Source of the DNA: Maylandia zebra
Taxonomy: Eukaryota > Chordata > Actinopteri > Cichliformes > Cichlidae
Length of the DNA stretch: 64,000 bases
Direction of reading: 5' to 3'
NCBI RefSeq assembly: GCF_041146795.1
Contig: NC_135187.1
Location: 20,802,556-20,866,555 of the forward strand
In this document: piece by piece, positions 45,801-57,199 of the stretch
Layout of the letters: every line of letters begins with the position of its first letter
Numbering within the stretch: position 1 is the first letter of the stretch
The notes under the pieces: generated by a model
The model's input: only the letters and a program-made list of their open reading frames with translations
Told to the model about the DNA's origin: nothing
The model's database searches: none
Made by a program: the position numbers and the translations under genes

Positions 45801-48572
45801 CCTGCAGGGAGACTCCACCGGGTAGCTGCAGCGTTTGCCAGGTGAGCTGCCCAGAGGGTGATAGGGTTGGGGTACGAATAAGGACCTGGGCAGAGTTCGG
45901 GAAGGCCTGGATGGGCTGCAAGGTCTGTCCTGGAGCCAGCTGCAGGGTCTGAATGTGCTGAGGTTGCTGTTGGCCCTGTGCCTGACCCTGACTCTGAGCC
46001 TGGGGCTGCAGCTGAATCTGCTGCACCAACTGGTGCCCCACCTGGCCCACAATCACCTGCTGAATGGCTCCAGGTGTGTCTGTCTGGTTCTGTAGCCCGT
46101 TGGTCTGATTCTGGCTTTGAGAGTCTGCCTCGCTGCTCTGCACTTGGGCGTCAGCTGATCCACCCTCTGATCCAGCTGAAACCACTTGAGCCCCATCAGG
46201 CACGCTGTCGCCTTCAGCTACTGCCATTGTTGATCCAGCTGCAGCTGTGGTAGGAGCCACCCCTGACACAGCTGTTGTCACCAGCTGGTTGCCATTAGCA
46301 ACAGAGAATGTGCCATCTGCTGATTGGATAAGCTGCACAGCTCCACCCCCTCCGACATTATTGATCACAGGCAAAGCCAGGGTCATGCCACCAAGGTTTA
46401 TAGGTACTGTGGTCATGACAGGAGTTTGGGAGCCTTGCAGAGTCTGCAGCTGAAGTGGGAATGACTGCGCAGGACGGATCTGCAGTGGAACCGTCTGATT
46501 GGCTGTACTCGTCAGGATGGCCTGCTGGTTGGTGGGTTGAATGATAGCTTGGGTCTGGCCCGAACTCTGGATGAGCTGAACCTGCTCGGGAACGGCCCCG
46601 ATGGACGCTGTTTGAGGGCTGATGTGGATCTGCTGTCCATCTGCAGTCTGCAAGTGCGGGATGACCTGATACTGGACTCCTGCTCCGGCATTGGGCAGGT
46701 TCTGAACCTGGATGATCTGAAATTGCTGCTGCTGATTGGCTGCGACACTGTTGGTCCCACCTACTGCCTTTACCTGCCCAACAGGAAAGGAGCAGTAAAT
46801 CAGTTATGTGGACAAGGATTAAAAATTGATAAAAACATTTGCACAAACACACCACTCCCCTCACCTTACGTCCACCAGGTGAGCTGTCATTAGTCAAGGT
46901 GGTGGCCACGGTCACAGCAACAGGTTGACTGGTGTTCTCCTTGGCCATAGTAGGCGCTGCTGTAATGATCTGCCAGCCGTTCCCTGTGAACTGTGCCGGG
47001 ACCAGTTCTAGCTGCTGGGGCACTAAGGCCTGACCCCCAGCTGTGTCCACCACTATTTGACCCTGGATCTGTCCCGCCTGCAACTGGATCTGACCAGCCT
47101 GGACCTGGATCTGCTGGGCCCCTGCTTGGCCCTGTGCCCCCTCTGCTCCCCCCTGCCCTCCGATCTTACTGCAGGTGGCTGCTAGCAGAGCCAATGGAGA
47201 GGGCTGAGAGGAATCCTAGAGGAGACGGTGGAGGAAAGGGGATGGAGGAGTAATGGATGGATGGATGGGAGGGGTGAGAAGGGTGATAGGGAAAACAGGA
47301 GTGACAGGTGAAGGAAGGACAAGAAGGGAGTCAGGGTTAGAAACATACATTAACAGCTTGTACGCATACACAAACAAAGCCAAAGAGTACATGTGCAAAG
47401 ATAAAAACGCTTAAGGCTGGGGATGATAGCAGGTATCATTGCAAACGCTCACGCAATGATTAATTTTAAATGAATAAGAGAAAAAGAGCGAGGGGTGGGA
47501 AATAACATGGTGCAGAAAAAAGAAACACAAAAAGCTGAGTGAAAGCGAGAGAGAGAGCTGTCAGTGGAAGTGGGCGGTATTACAGGAAGCGAGTGGGTGG
47601 GCGTGTGAGAACCACATTTCTGTTTTCTGAGAACACTGGAAGAAAATGCCGCCTTCTCTCTCCTCCCTTTTCAAAGGAACTAGGTCGCAGGCAAATTTTT
47701 AATGCTCAACACCTCACAACAGTGCACGGGGAAACAGCCTAGATTTTGTAACAACTACAACAGCAGGAAAATTAACACAGCAGCGATGCTCGTCATGCAC
47801 ATTTAATGACAATAAGATGCGCTCAAGAACAGCTGCCTGGCTCAAAAATAATCTCAAAGATATATATGTATACAACCTGCTGCAGAGAGAAGTTTCACAG
47901 TCTTGGGGCCACTTAACCAAAGCTGCAGGTCTTTCAATAATATCCACGTGCAGAATTAAATCATTCTGACCATAATTCAAACAGACAGTTCAAAAAGTAT
48001 AGCGGCTGAAGTGTGACAGCCGTGTAAGCCTATTCATGAGGCTCTGGGTTGGCTCACTGTAGGGCTGCACAGAAGCAGGAAGTGGAATTCACCAGAGAAA
48101 CGCCCCCAGAGGTGTCTGGCTGGCTAGGCTGGGAGGGAGGGAGTACATTTTTGGCCTACAGGCAAGGGAAAAGTAACGAACTATAATAAACTCCTGTCTC
48201 CTTGCTTTTACCTGTGATCCAGAACTTTTCCCCCTTTTAGATGCTTTCCCTCCTTCAGTTCCAGATGATTCCTTCTTCGAGTCTGTGAGGAAGAGGCAGA
48301 AATGTTAGAATATTTTCAATTACAATATTATCACATGGGGATTACTGAGTACTACAAAGTCCCGAGCAGTATACGGGGCACTGCATGCTGCAAATAAAAT
48401 CCAAGCAAAAAAATAGCATATATGGCATCACAGAGGTGATCAATATAGACAGAAGAGAAACCAGTAACCTTATCATCAATATCAAAGGGGCATTGAGCTT
48501 CCTATCTGTCAAACGGCTATAAAGAGGGAAGGAGGGGTGGAGACGGGGAGGGGGAGGGTACCTACCACTCAT
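42845..48572 (-). CDS. sp4: Transcription factor Sp4 (7 coding exons, 764 aa)
   Basis: Nuclear GC-box-binding activator. Exons in coding order: 48572-48566, 48282-48212, 47215-46865, 46773-45579, 44891-44693, 43611-43412, 43116-42845; all are GT-AG with consistent phase and total 765 codons. The start is [32 protein letters not shown] is the Sp box. Long Gln-rich activation domains follow ([52 protein letters not shown]). Then come the Btd box ([19 protein letters not shown]) and three C2H2 fingers ([55 protein letters not shown]). The QLELV, INLGG and DSDPATP segments match SP4 rather than SP1 or SP3. The C-terminus ends in nine glutamates and FE. Seven coding bases make up exon 1. Confidence 0.95.
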
Positions 48573-49440
48573 AACGCATTAATATACCGAGAGGGAGAGG
48601 GTGTAGTTCACGGTAGAAGGCCGGCCGGGTACACAGGCGGAGGACGGCCTATATGTTCGGCTCTGAGCCGTGGCGGATCTGCCCGTTTGACGAAACCACC
48701 CACCGGCCAGGAAGGGCGGTGCCAAGCGCAGGAACAATCAAACAGCCCCAAATAACGGAAATAACAGAGAGAGCGGTGACCGTCCCCGGTCCGCCGGACA
48801 CCTCACAGATCCGTCGTATGACTCCTTTACCGGATAGACAGTCCATAAACGAACAAATTGGCGGTTGTCAGAGTGATATCCACAGAGAAGTTGGCAGTGT
48901 GTGACCGTAGAGGCCCACCCACTTCCATTTAAGCATCAGGACAACACCCTCCTCGCAGCTCCTGCCTGTCACCGCTGTTTCTCACGCCGCACGACGCGGG
49001 GACGCCTCGTCGCTGTCCGTCGCGCGCCGAAAACAAACCGTCACCTGTGTTGGTATTTTAAGCGTGTTCCCCTTTTTTTCGTGCACAATTGATTTTTTAA
49101 AGGGGGGGATACAGGGAGATAGCTGTGGCTTTTGTGGGCGGATGCGCTCCTCCCACATATTCAGATTGGACGACGGGGCTCGGCGTGCGAGGGTCGAGAT
49201 GGGAGTTGTATTTTGGTGAGGCCTCGCCTTCTCGAACTGGCTAGCGCGAGCGGGACTACAACTTCCGTGATGCTCCGGCTTGTCGGTTGGGTTTGGAGCG
49301 GCGGTGTCGGTAGTCATGTTGGTGTGAGAGCGAGAAGGAAGGGCGGCGACTTCTGTGTTGTGGGGGTTGGGCAAACGGGAAAGGAGGTGTGTGCGCGCGC
49401 CCGTGTGTTTTGTGCACGCGTGTCAGTTTCAGAATGTCAG
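48573..49440 (-). promoter_or_regulatory. sp4 5' UTR and CpG-rich promoter
   Basis: The DNA upstream of the sp4 ATG is GC-rich and dense in CpG (notably 48610-48810 and 48960-49420), unlike the AT-rich surroundings, as expected for a vertebrate housekeeping promoter. No TATA box is seen. Several frames open across it only because stops are rare. Confidence 0.7.
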
Positions 49441-49817
49441 TAACGGTTAAAAAATTAAAATAATCAGGGAAACAAACGATTTAATTATTTTTGAAATCAT
49501 TTAAAAGGTGAAAATGCAACAGTGTTGCTTCTAAGCTGATGTACGTCTATTTATTTACCTCATCTATTTCCTCCCTTGTTGTCAACTTTAGATCCTATGT
49601 AGTAGAAAATTACGTCATTGCATTGCCAGAGGCTTTAGGAAATTCACACTAGTACAAGATTTGTGTGTGTGTGTGTGTGTGTGTGTTTGTGTTGTTATGC
49701 AATTGTGAATTGAATATGTGGGTTCTGATTGGCTAGTTCAACAAAAAAGGTTCTTCAGACAAATTGAACTTTTGGGATATGCATTATAGCTTCATTCTGC
49801 CAATCAACAGTAATTTT
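49441..49817. other. sp4 upstream spacer
   Basis: AT-rich, with a (GT)n run at about 49662-49686. No gene is seen. Confidence 0.5.
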
Positions 49818-49930
49818 TACAGTGGGGGAAACGATTATTTGATCCTTTTGAACAACTTGTATTTGAATTTAGTTGCAAAGAAATAAACTGTCTCTAATTG
49901 TTATGAAAGTTTTATCATGGAGAGAGACTA
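49818..49930 (+). mobile_element. Tc1-like terminal fragment
   Basis: CAGTGGGGGAAACGATTATTTGATCC and following bases match the end of a common fish Tc1-like transposon. The other end and the transposase are missing. Confidence 0.6.
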
Positions 49931-50102
49931 CTTGGATACTAACCCCGAGTTGCTCTCCAATCCATCGGAGTATGTGTGTGAATTTTAGGTAGGAAGCACT
50001 TAAAAGCATAGAAAAAAGTGCTTGTGTGAACTGAGTGTGAATGTGGCATGTTGTATAAAGCGCTTTGGGTGCTCTAGGAGAGTAGAAAAGTGCTATATGT
50101 GA
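49931..50102 (+). mobile_element. SINE tail fragment
   Basis: Contains CCGAGTTGCTCTCCAATCC, CATCGGAGTATGTGTGTGAAT and TATAAAGCGCTTTGGGTGCTC, landmarks of a widespread fish SINE. The tRNA-like head is missing. Confidence 0.6.
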
Positions 50103-52734
50103 CTTCAGCTTGGGTACCTTGATGGATTTGGTAAACAGGCTAACATCCCAGACTGCCATAAACCACAGATGTTTAAAAGAATGCTAAGAATCTGAATAAC
50201 TGATGCATTTAAAAAAGATCATCTACTAACTAAATCACAGTAAATATAGTAATTATTTATTTGTTCATTAAGTGACTTTCTAGAAGCTGGTTGCTTATAT
50301 AATCCAGCTACAATACACACTGTTTTCTGTTTAGACCAATAATACATAAGCAGTCCATCTGTTTAAGCATTCAGGAGCTGTCCACGAAATAAGAATCAGC
50401 CTGGCATGATAACTTTAGCCCATAAAGTGACACTGTTACTACTGTTCTGTAAATGCATCTGGGGTGGTTTCAGGCCGAGGAACAACAGCTGTACTTAAGT
50501 GTCTAAATAGAAACAGAAGTCATGTCTGTCATTCTAGTGACAAAACCTCTTTCAGACTTCTAAACAGTGTGTTTTTGATGCATCTGAGAAGTAGGGGTTT
50601 GTGATGAAGCAGAAGGCCTGTATGAGGGCCTTTAGGCCTGTATTGGTTTCTCCGTGGCTTTAGCCAGTCACAGCCCTGGTTCTCCAAGCAGAAAACATCA
50701 TTAGCAAGAGGCCAACTGAGGTTATGGCTCCGGCTCACAGGGGAAATATTTAGGCTTATAGACTGGCAGCCAAGGCAATGCAGTTGTCTCAGTGTCTCAC
50801 CCCAACATAACATCATAAACACTCAGACAGGATGGTATAGAAGTTCCAAATCTAGTATTAATTAAAAATGCGACAGCTCATCTCTTTTAGTCTAATTGAC
50901 GTGTTAATAAGTTGTTCATGTTCCCTGAACATGATCCTTTTATGCCTTCGTGTGCCTAAATGAGGAAACAGTGCATAGGTAGCCCTAAACCTTTGCATCA
51001 TCTTAGTATGCACAGACCTCTAAATGTGTAAATAAGTGTCTCACGTGTCTTCACCTATCTGCTGTGTGCCTGTAAGTTAAACAAACCTGCTCAAACTCTG
51101 AAAACTATTGCAATATATGTAACAATCAGAAGTCATTGTTGAGAAAGAAGAGAAAAGTGAAAAAATAACAAATGTACAGTAGGATTAAGCATCGTGCTTG
51201 GCTTTTTGTCTGTCGCCATCTTAGTTATAAAATAAGTTTATCACTAGTTGGGTAGCCTGTTTAGCAGGGTGCATGAATGATCCAATGGGACATTAAAGGG
51301 GTTGTTAACTTTGGCTAGCATAAAACAAACTGACCTGAAGGAAACAGCTGTTTATTAGCACAGCTGAATTCTCAGCAAAAGGTTGCCAGTTGCTTTATGT
51401 GTCAGAATGTGTTCAATATATCTCATTTTAAAATATTAAATGGTAAAAGATATCATAAGCCTTCAGCTTTGTTCCTCATTGCTCACACACAGCCACTAAG
51501 AGGTTACTGCTTCCCTAACTTTGAAACCCTGATGGTATAAACCAACGTATCTGAGACTGTCTACCATGCTGCAGTCCTCAGGAGGAACTGTTCAGCTGTA
51601 ATATCAGCTGCTTAGTTTCCTTGTGGCTTTCACACGTTAACGCTGTTAAAAACACAATTTTCACTGGAGCAAGTCTTTCATCCTTGTCCATGCACGTAGC
51701 TTGCATGTGATAAAGCCTAATTTAGTCCCTGTGTGTCTCATAGACATTCTTAACATGGCCTTTCACATTTGAGTATCATAATGCTGAGACATATCTCATG
51801 AACGAGACTTTTCACACTTAGAGACCTACAGAAATTTTGAGAACTTTATTCTTGTAACATGCTCATACACTTTATGCTTATGTGGTTTCGTTTCCCCTTT
51901 TCAAAGGCTTTTATTCTGTTTGTGTGTGTGTGTGTGTGTTTGGGGGAACGCTGCAGTCTAAACATATTTTCATAATGAAACTATGTTCACAGGAAAACAC
52001 ACCTGGGCTGGCCTAGAAACATACATGCACATGCACTGTAATTACTGCGGAAGCCACAGCCCTTGTTCCCGCCTCCTGGGCCACTCGGCAGGGCGTTGCT
52101 AGGCAACGAGGTCTGCTCGGAAGAAGGGGTGTTGTTATATATGTATGTAAGGTGGTGGTGATGGAAGGGGGTGTGGTAGAAAGAAGGCTGTTCTCTGGGA
52201 CAGATAAATATCCTGCGAACAGAAAAACTAATATCCACTGCAGTAAAACTCTATGATACAATAAGGCTTTAATTTACAGCAGGTTCAATCCTCGTTAAAG
52301 TTGTATTTATCATATTTGTCTGACAAGTCATTGAGTTTCCTGCAAAATTTAGCAGTCCTTTATGCTCACCAAAAGACAAATAAATAAATAAACAAATAAA
52401 TAAATAAAATATCAGCATATAAATAATAAACATTAAAGCTAAAGGAATCCACGATGGGAACAGGTTATAAATGATAGTTCCATTTGTGAACAGCTGCAAC
52501 CACTAGATGGCGCCATGCACCAATCAGGACGACAGATTGTGTACTCATCCTTGCAGCTGTTATCACGAAAGACGTTTTCAGATTTCTTACAATGAAAAAA
52601 AGTTGTTTAAAAAGAATCCGTCTCAAGTCAAACTGCTACATTGCAGGTAGAGTCAAAGGTTTTCTGAAGGGTCCTTTTATTTATTTTCTGTTGTTATTCA
52701 GAGCCACGAACAAAGTGTTTGCCACCTTGTTGAT
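50103..52734. other. Gene-poor stretch
   Basis: No supported gene. A (GT)n run lies at 51920-51940, and an RFX-type X-box at 52095-52107 sits within a locally GC-rich patch (52040-52120). Confidence 0.45.
52095..52107. promoter_or_regulatory. RFX X-box-like motif
   Basis: GTTGCTAGGCAAC fits the palindromic X-box bound by RFX factors, which drive ciliary and immune genes. No promoter or exon is recognised beside it. Confidence 0.4.
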
Positions 52735-53070
52735 TTCTTAGTTTTTTGCTTACTTGTCACACAGACTAGTTTTAAATCATCAAACAAATGTTCATATTAG
52801 ACAGAGATAACCAGAGTAATCACAAAATTCAAGATGAAATAATAATTTTATTTATTAAGGAGAAAACATATCTAAACCCATCTGGCTCTGTGTGGAAAAG
52901 TAATTGCCCCCTCCCTTTTTTTTCACATCACGAATTGACTGTGAATAAGCAAAGTTTTGGAAAGCTGAGTTCAATTTCACTGGTCACACCCAGGCCTGAT
53001 TAAGTAGAACCTGTCTGACAAAGTGACGTAAGATAAAAGATCTCAAACAGCAACACATTGTGCCATGAGC

Positions 53071-54737
53071 CAGAGGTGTGGACTCGAGTCACATGACTTG
53101 GACTCGAGTCAGACTCGAGTCATTAATTTTATGACTTTAGACTTGACTTGAAAAAATGTTCTAAGACTTGTGACTTGACTTGGACTTTTACACCAATGAC
53201 TTGGGACTTGAATTGGACTTGAACCGGTTTACTTGAAAAGACTTGATATTTTACCCCAAATATAAAATTTAACATGCATATTATATAGAGATTGAAAATG
53301 TGACGTCATTCACGGGTAGAACCGCAAAGGTTTCTGGGAACTCGTGGCAAGCGGTACTAGCGCACGCAGGCTTTCAATTGAAATCAGTCACACAGCGATA
53401 AAAAGAAACACAAAAATGTCAAGAAGCTGTTGTATTATTAACTACAATAGCCGGTCGCATGACAGCCACGGGAAGCCGACGGGTAAAGAGATCGGTTGTT
53501 ATCGGATTATGTCGTTGAAGAGAAATTGTTTCCGAAGTAACAAAGACACGACTGGATTGCAGCCATTCAAAGATCAAATATAACGTCCCAGAACCCTCCA
53601 GCTCACAGGTTAGTCTGCTCCAAGCATTCCCACAAAGGTCAGTCTTCTGTTGTAGTTAATGCGTCATTTTCATAACATAATTGGTGATATAGGTTACAAG
53701 CAAGTCTGGCGCTGAACAGAAATTGTTGCGCTATGCTCCTTTATTTATTGTGCATAAATAGTGAATTGTCCTGACACAATATTGCGTTTCGCTTCTGTTA
53801 TTATGGTACATTGACAAAAACACATACTTTTATTCACAGGATAAAACAGGTTTTTTGTATCACTAATTGCCCAGTACGATTACAGCATACAGTATTGTTG
53901 TCACTGCTACATTTCTGTGATGGGTACCAGAAATTATTTCCACTACTAATTAATTACCGTTAAGCTCAAAGGTTATATTAATAAACTGTTAACGATTGTG
54001 TATTTATGACGACGATTTGTGAGACTGGTAAACTTATGATACGTACGATGGTCTTTACTTTCTACACGGTGCATTTCAAGGTCCTGTACCCATCCGTCGG
54101 TAAACTGTACCTGGGCTTGTTGCAGTGACCGGAAGTTACTAAACTTCACGAGTGTATGCACTCACTCCAAGAACCGTATGATTATAAATATGCATATAAA
54201 TATGCTAAGATGAGATAGCTGACTTCATCTAACTAGCAAATGTTGTCCAGGCTACGTTGGTGATGCAGTTTTTTTTAATGTGTATGATATTTTTGTCATG
54301 CGATTTTAAAGCCGGTCCTACAACCGCATCCAAGAATAACATGCAGCTTATCTCAGAACTGTCGGTGAAAATTATTCTTGGAGCTAGGTTTAATTGAGCT
54401 GCATTTTAAAGAGGTGCAATTTCACAATTTGTGTATATTTTCTAAGTTCACTATTTTGTCATGTGTTGAGAAAAACACAGATTTAAAAATTACATGGTCT
54501 AATATTTACATTTAGCATATAACTGCAACATACTTTTTTTTTTCTTTTTTTTTTAAAGACTCGAAAGGACTTGAAATTCAAAATTTCAGACTTGTGACTT
54601 GACTCGGACTTTTACACCAGTGACTTGAGACTTGACTCTGACTTGCCTGACATTACTTGAGACTTGACTTGAGACTTGAGGATAAAGACTTGAGACTTAC
54701 TTGAGACTTGCAAAACAATGACTTGGTCCCACCTCTG
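53071..54737 (+). mobile_element. hAT-like transposon (1667 bp) with THAP remnant
   Basis: It starts CAGAGGTG and ends CACCTCTG, and is flanked by the perfect 8-bp duplication CCATGAGC (53063-53070, 54738-54745). GACTTG/CAAGTC repeats crowd both ends (53090-53240 and 54560-54725), as expected of subterminal transposase sites. Inside, 53416-53640 codes for a damaged THAP domain. No transposase catalytic region remains. Confidence 0.9.
53416..53640 (+). pseudogene. Degenerate THAP DNA-binding domain
   Basis: The frame begins MSRSCCIINYNSRSHDSHG and KPTGKEIGCYR, resembling the first half of a THAP zinc finger (C-x2-4-C). One expected zinc cysteine appears as tyrosine (NYNS). After a frameshift near 53550 another frame gives WIAAIQR and then VCSKH, the C-x2-H half. 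It is probably the DNA-binding exon of the former transposase. Confidence 0.7.
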
Positions 54738-54788
54738 CCATGAGCTAAAGAAACAGATGAGAAACCAAGTCACTGACATCTATCTATT

Positions 54789-55092
54789 GGGGCGATTGTG
54801 GCTCAAAGAGTTGGTAGTTCGTCTTGTAACCGGAAGGTTGCTGGTTTGAGTCCCGGTCATTGTGTCCTTGGGCACAATGACCTACCGCCTACTGGTGATG
54901 GCCAGAGGGGCCGATGGCGCGATATGGCAACCTTGCTTCTGTCAGTCTGCCCCAGGGCAGCTGTGGCTACAACTGTAGCTGCCTCCACCAGTGTGTGAAT
55001 GTGAGAGTGAATGAATAGTGGAATTGTACAGCGCTTTGAGGGCCCCAAAAAGCGCTATATAAATGCGATCCATTATTATTATTCATTATTAT
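54789..55092 (+). mobile_element. tRNA-derived SINE
   Basis: The head has pol III boxes: A-box-like TGGCTCAAAGAGTTGG (54798 on) and B box GGTTTGAGTCC (54843-54853). The body includes CTACCGCCTACTGGTGATGG, and the tail CAGCGCTTTGAGGGCCCC then AAAGCGCTATATAAATGCGATCCATTATTATT. It sits inside the Tc1-like remnant, between CATCTATC and AGTCTCAC. Confidence 0.8.
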
Positions 55093-56052
55093 CAGTCTCA
55101 CAACAGTTACAAAGCCATCTCTAAGACTTTAAGACTCCAGTGAACCACGGTGAGAGCCATTATCCATAAATGAAGAAAATACGGAACAGTGGTGAACCTT
55201 CTAAGCCAGCCTATCAAAATGACGCCAAGTGCAATATCAACGACTCATCCAGGAGGTTAAAAAAGAGCCCAGAAGATAATTTAAAGAAGTGCAGGCCTCA
55301 CTTGCCTCAGCTAAGCTCAGAGTGCATGATTCAACAATAAGAAAGAGACTGGGCAAAAATGGCATTTATGGAAGAGTTCTAATGTAAAAATCACTGCTGA
55401 CCAAAAACAACAAAAACACTTATCTCATATTTAACAAAGAAACATCTGGTTCATAACACATTAACATTTATTTACACTATAGTTGAATTGCGCTATAGTT
55501 TAACAGCACATAGCTTTGTTGAATTTGTGTCTATAAAATTTGTTGCTACTGTTGTCATTTCCTAGCATCATAGAAAATACTCAAGAGCCTATTCTTGTGT
55601 GCTTTAATGTAATTATTGTAGTTCAGCTTGACTTTCTTTCTGATGAAAGGCAGACTTCATAACCAAACACATAAAGTGTGCGGACACAGTGTAACTGATG
55701 CGACTTCATTTTGGACAGTGCAGAATGATTTCAATTTCTTCCTCTGAATTTAATGCACTGTGTTTGTTTGTGTGCGTTTGTACGTATGGGAATGGAATGT
55801 TAATATAGTGCATCAGCACACAAGCACGTTTGCAGGTATGAGTCAGTACAGGCTTGTGTACTGATGTGTGTTGTTTTGCGTGAGATCCGTGAGTTTGTTG
55901 CACACGCATGCAAGCGTAAGTGTGCATTTGTCACATGCAGGCTTGGCGTCAAGATGTCTCTGTTTCCTAAAGGTTAGGCTGTAAAGATGGAGAGATTTAT
56001 GACTTCTAGCATGAGTTAATGTTTTGGCAGTGGCCTCTGTTGCTCATCTCAT

Positions 56053-56056
<4 letters not shown>

Positions 56057-56089
<33 letters not shown>
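56057..56089. repeat. (GT)n microsatellite
   Basis: About 16 GT units. Confidence 0.9.
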
Positions 56090-56090
<1 letters not shown>

Positions 56091-56163
56091 TTTGTGTAGG
56101 CCTAGAATTTGTTGACAAGTGATAACAGATACGCTTCGCATAACTCTCCTATAATGAAATACA

Positions 56164-56164
56164 T

Positions 56165-56209
<45 letters not shown>

Positions 56210-56211
56210 TC
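56164..56211. repeat. (GATA)n microsatellite
   Basis: About 12 perfect GATA units. Confidence 0.95.
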
Positions 56212-57199
56212 ATTCTTTAGTCACTCTATGTTCCAGTAAATGTGAACAGGAACAGGTGATTTCACTGCTTTGCTATTGCTCATCATCATCACTCATACTT
56301 GTAGTTTTACCCTGTGATGGATGATGACGATGGTGAAGCCATAGACTTAAATATTTCTGTATTTGCTGTTTGTTGAGGAAATGTATCCGGCCGTGATGAC
56401 ATTTTATTGTTTTACTGCTAACACCATGGAGCATCACATAAGACTGACCCAGACTTGCATTGAGCTCCCTGGAAGTTGGCTTTGTTTTAGTTTAAATGTT
56501 AGCTAAATGATTGATGCTTCCTGGTGTCTGGCTTGAGTGGAAGACAGCCGGTATGTCTCATTGGGTATTGTGCCAGTTCAGGGTGTGGGTGGAATATGCT
56601 CCTAACCCGCGAAGAGAAAAACCTTTGTCAAGGTGAGTTTTTTCTATGTGACTGGATGTTTCATAGATGTTTTTTAGACCAGTGCTGTTTGAGTTTACCA
56701 CCCACTCCTTGTTTGTCACTCTTTAAAAAGAAGCAGCTAACAATGCTCATCATCTCTTCAACCTTCATCACAGGCTGAATTTCCTGCGTATGATCTGCTG
56801 AAGTTCAAACCACAGAATAGAATAGTGAAGAAAGGGGATTCATGTGACTTTAGATGTGTCATAGTTGTTGTTTCATTTTAGTATTTCAAATCTACTGGTT
56901 TTTACCTGCACAGTTATCACTAGAGTTTGCAGTGGATGTTCAAAAAAAGAGAAAATATTCGGTGAGCAGCAGTGGTGAGAATACCTTGTTAATGTCAAAT
57001 GTCAGAGCTGAATGGCCAAACTGCTTCAGGCTGATAGGAAAGCTACAAAGATTCAAATAGCCTCTCATTACAACCAAGGCAAGTAGAAGAGCATCTCTGA
57101 ATGTACAGCAGGTTGAACCTTGAAGCAGATGGGCTACAGCAGCAGAAGACCAGGACAGGAAACTGAGGCTGCAGTTAAGACATGCTTACCAAAATTAGC

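Larger units (their letters stand above)
52735..55450 (+). mobile_element. Tc1-like transposon remnant interrupted by two later insertions
   Basis: Three pieces join into one Tc1-like copy: 52735-53070 (TCTGGCTCTGTGTGGAAAAG, TAATTGCCCCCTCCC), 54738-54788, and about 55093-55450. The last is transposase coding DNA, e.g. AGAGCCATTATCCATAAATG and GGCCTCACTTGCCTCAGCTA. The reading frame is broken, including the change that turns the expected protein into stops. The gaps are filled by a hAT-like element and a SINE. Confidence 0.8.
55451..57199. other. Gene-poor stretch with microsatellites
   Basis: No gene I can support. It holds a (GT)n run at 56057-56089 and a GATA-type run at 56164-56211. Confidence 0.5.

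Noticed and set aside
45569-46893. Several plus-strand frames across sp4 exon 4
   Set aside because: They are antisense to the Gln-rich exon; repeated CAG/CTG codons keep the opposite strand open.
42845-48572. Naming the Sp gene sp1 or sp3
   Set aside because: The [21 protein letters not shown] and DSDPATP segments and the start MSD...KKE fit SP4 specifically.
48537-49443. Several 60-130 codon frames upstream of sp4
   Set aside because: They lie in CpG-rich promoter DNA where stops are scarce, and have no family match or splice support.
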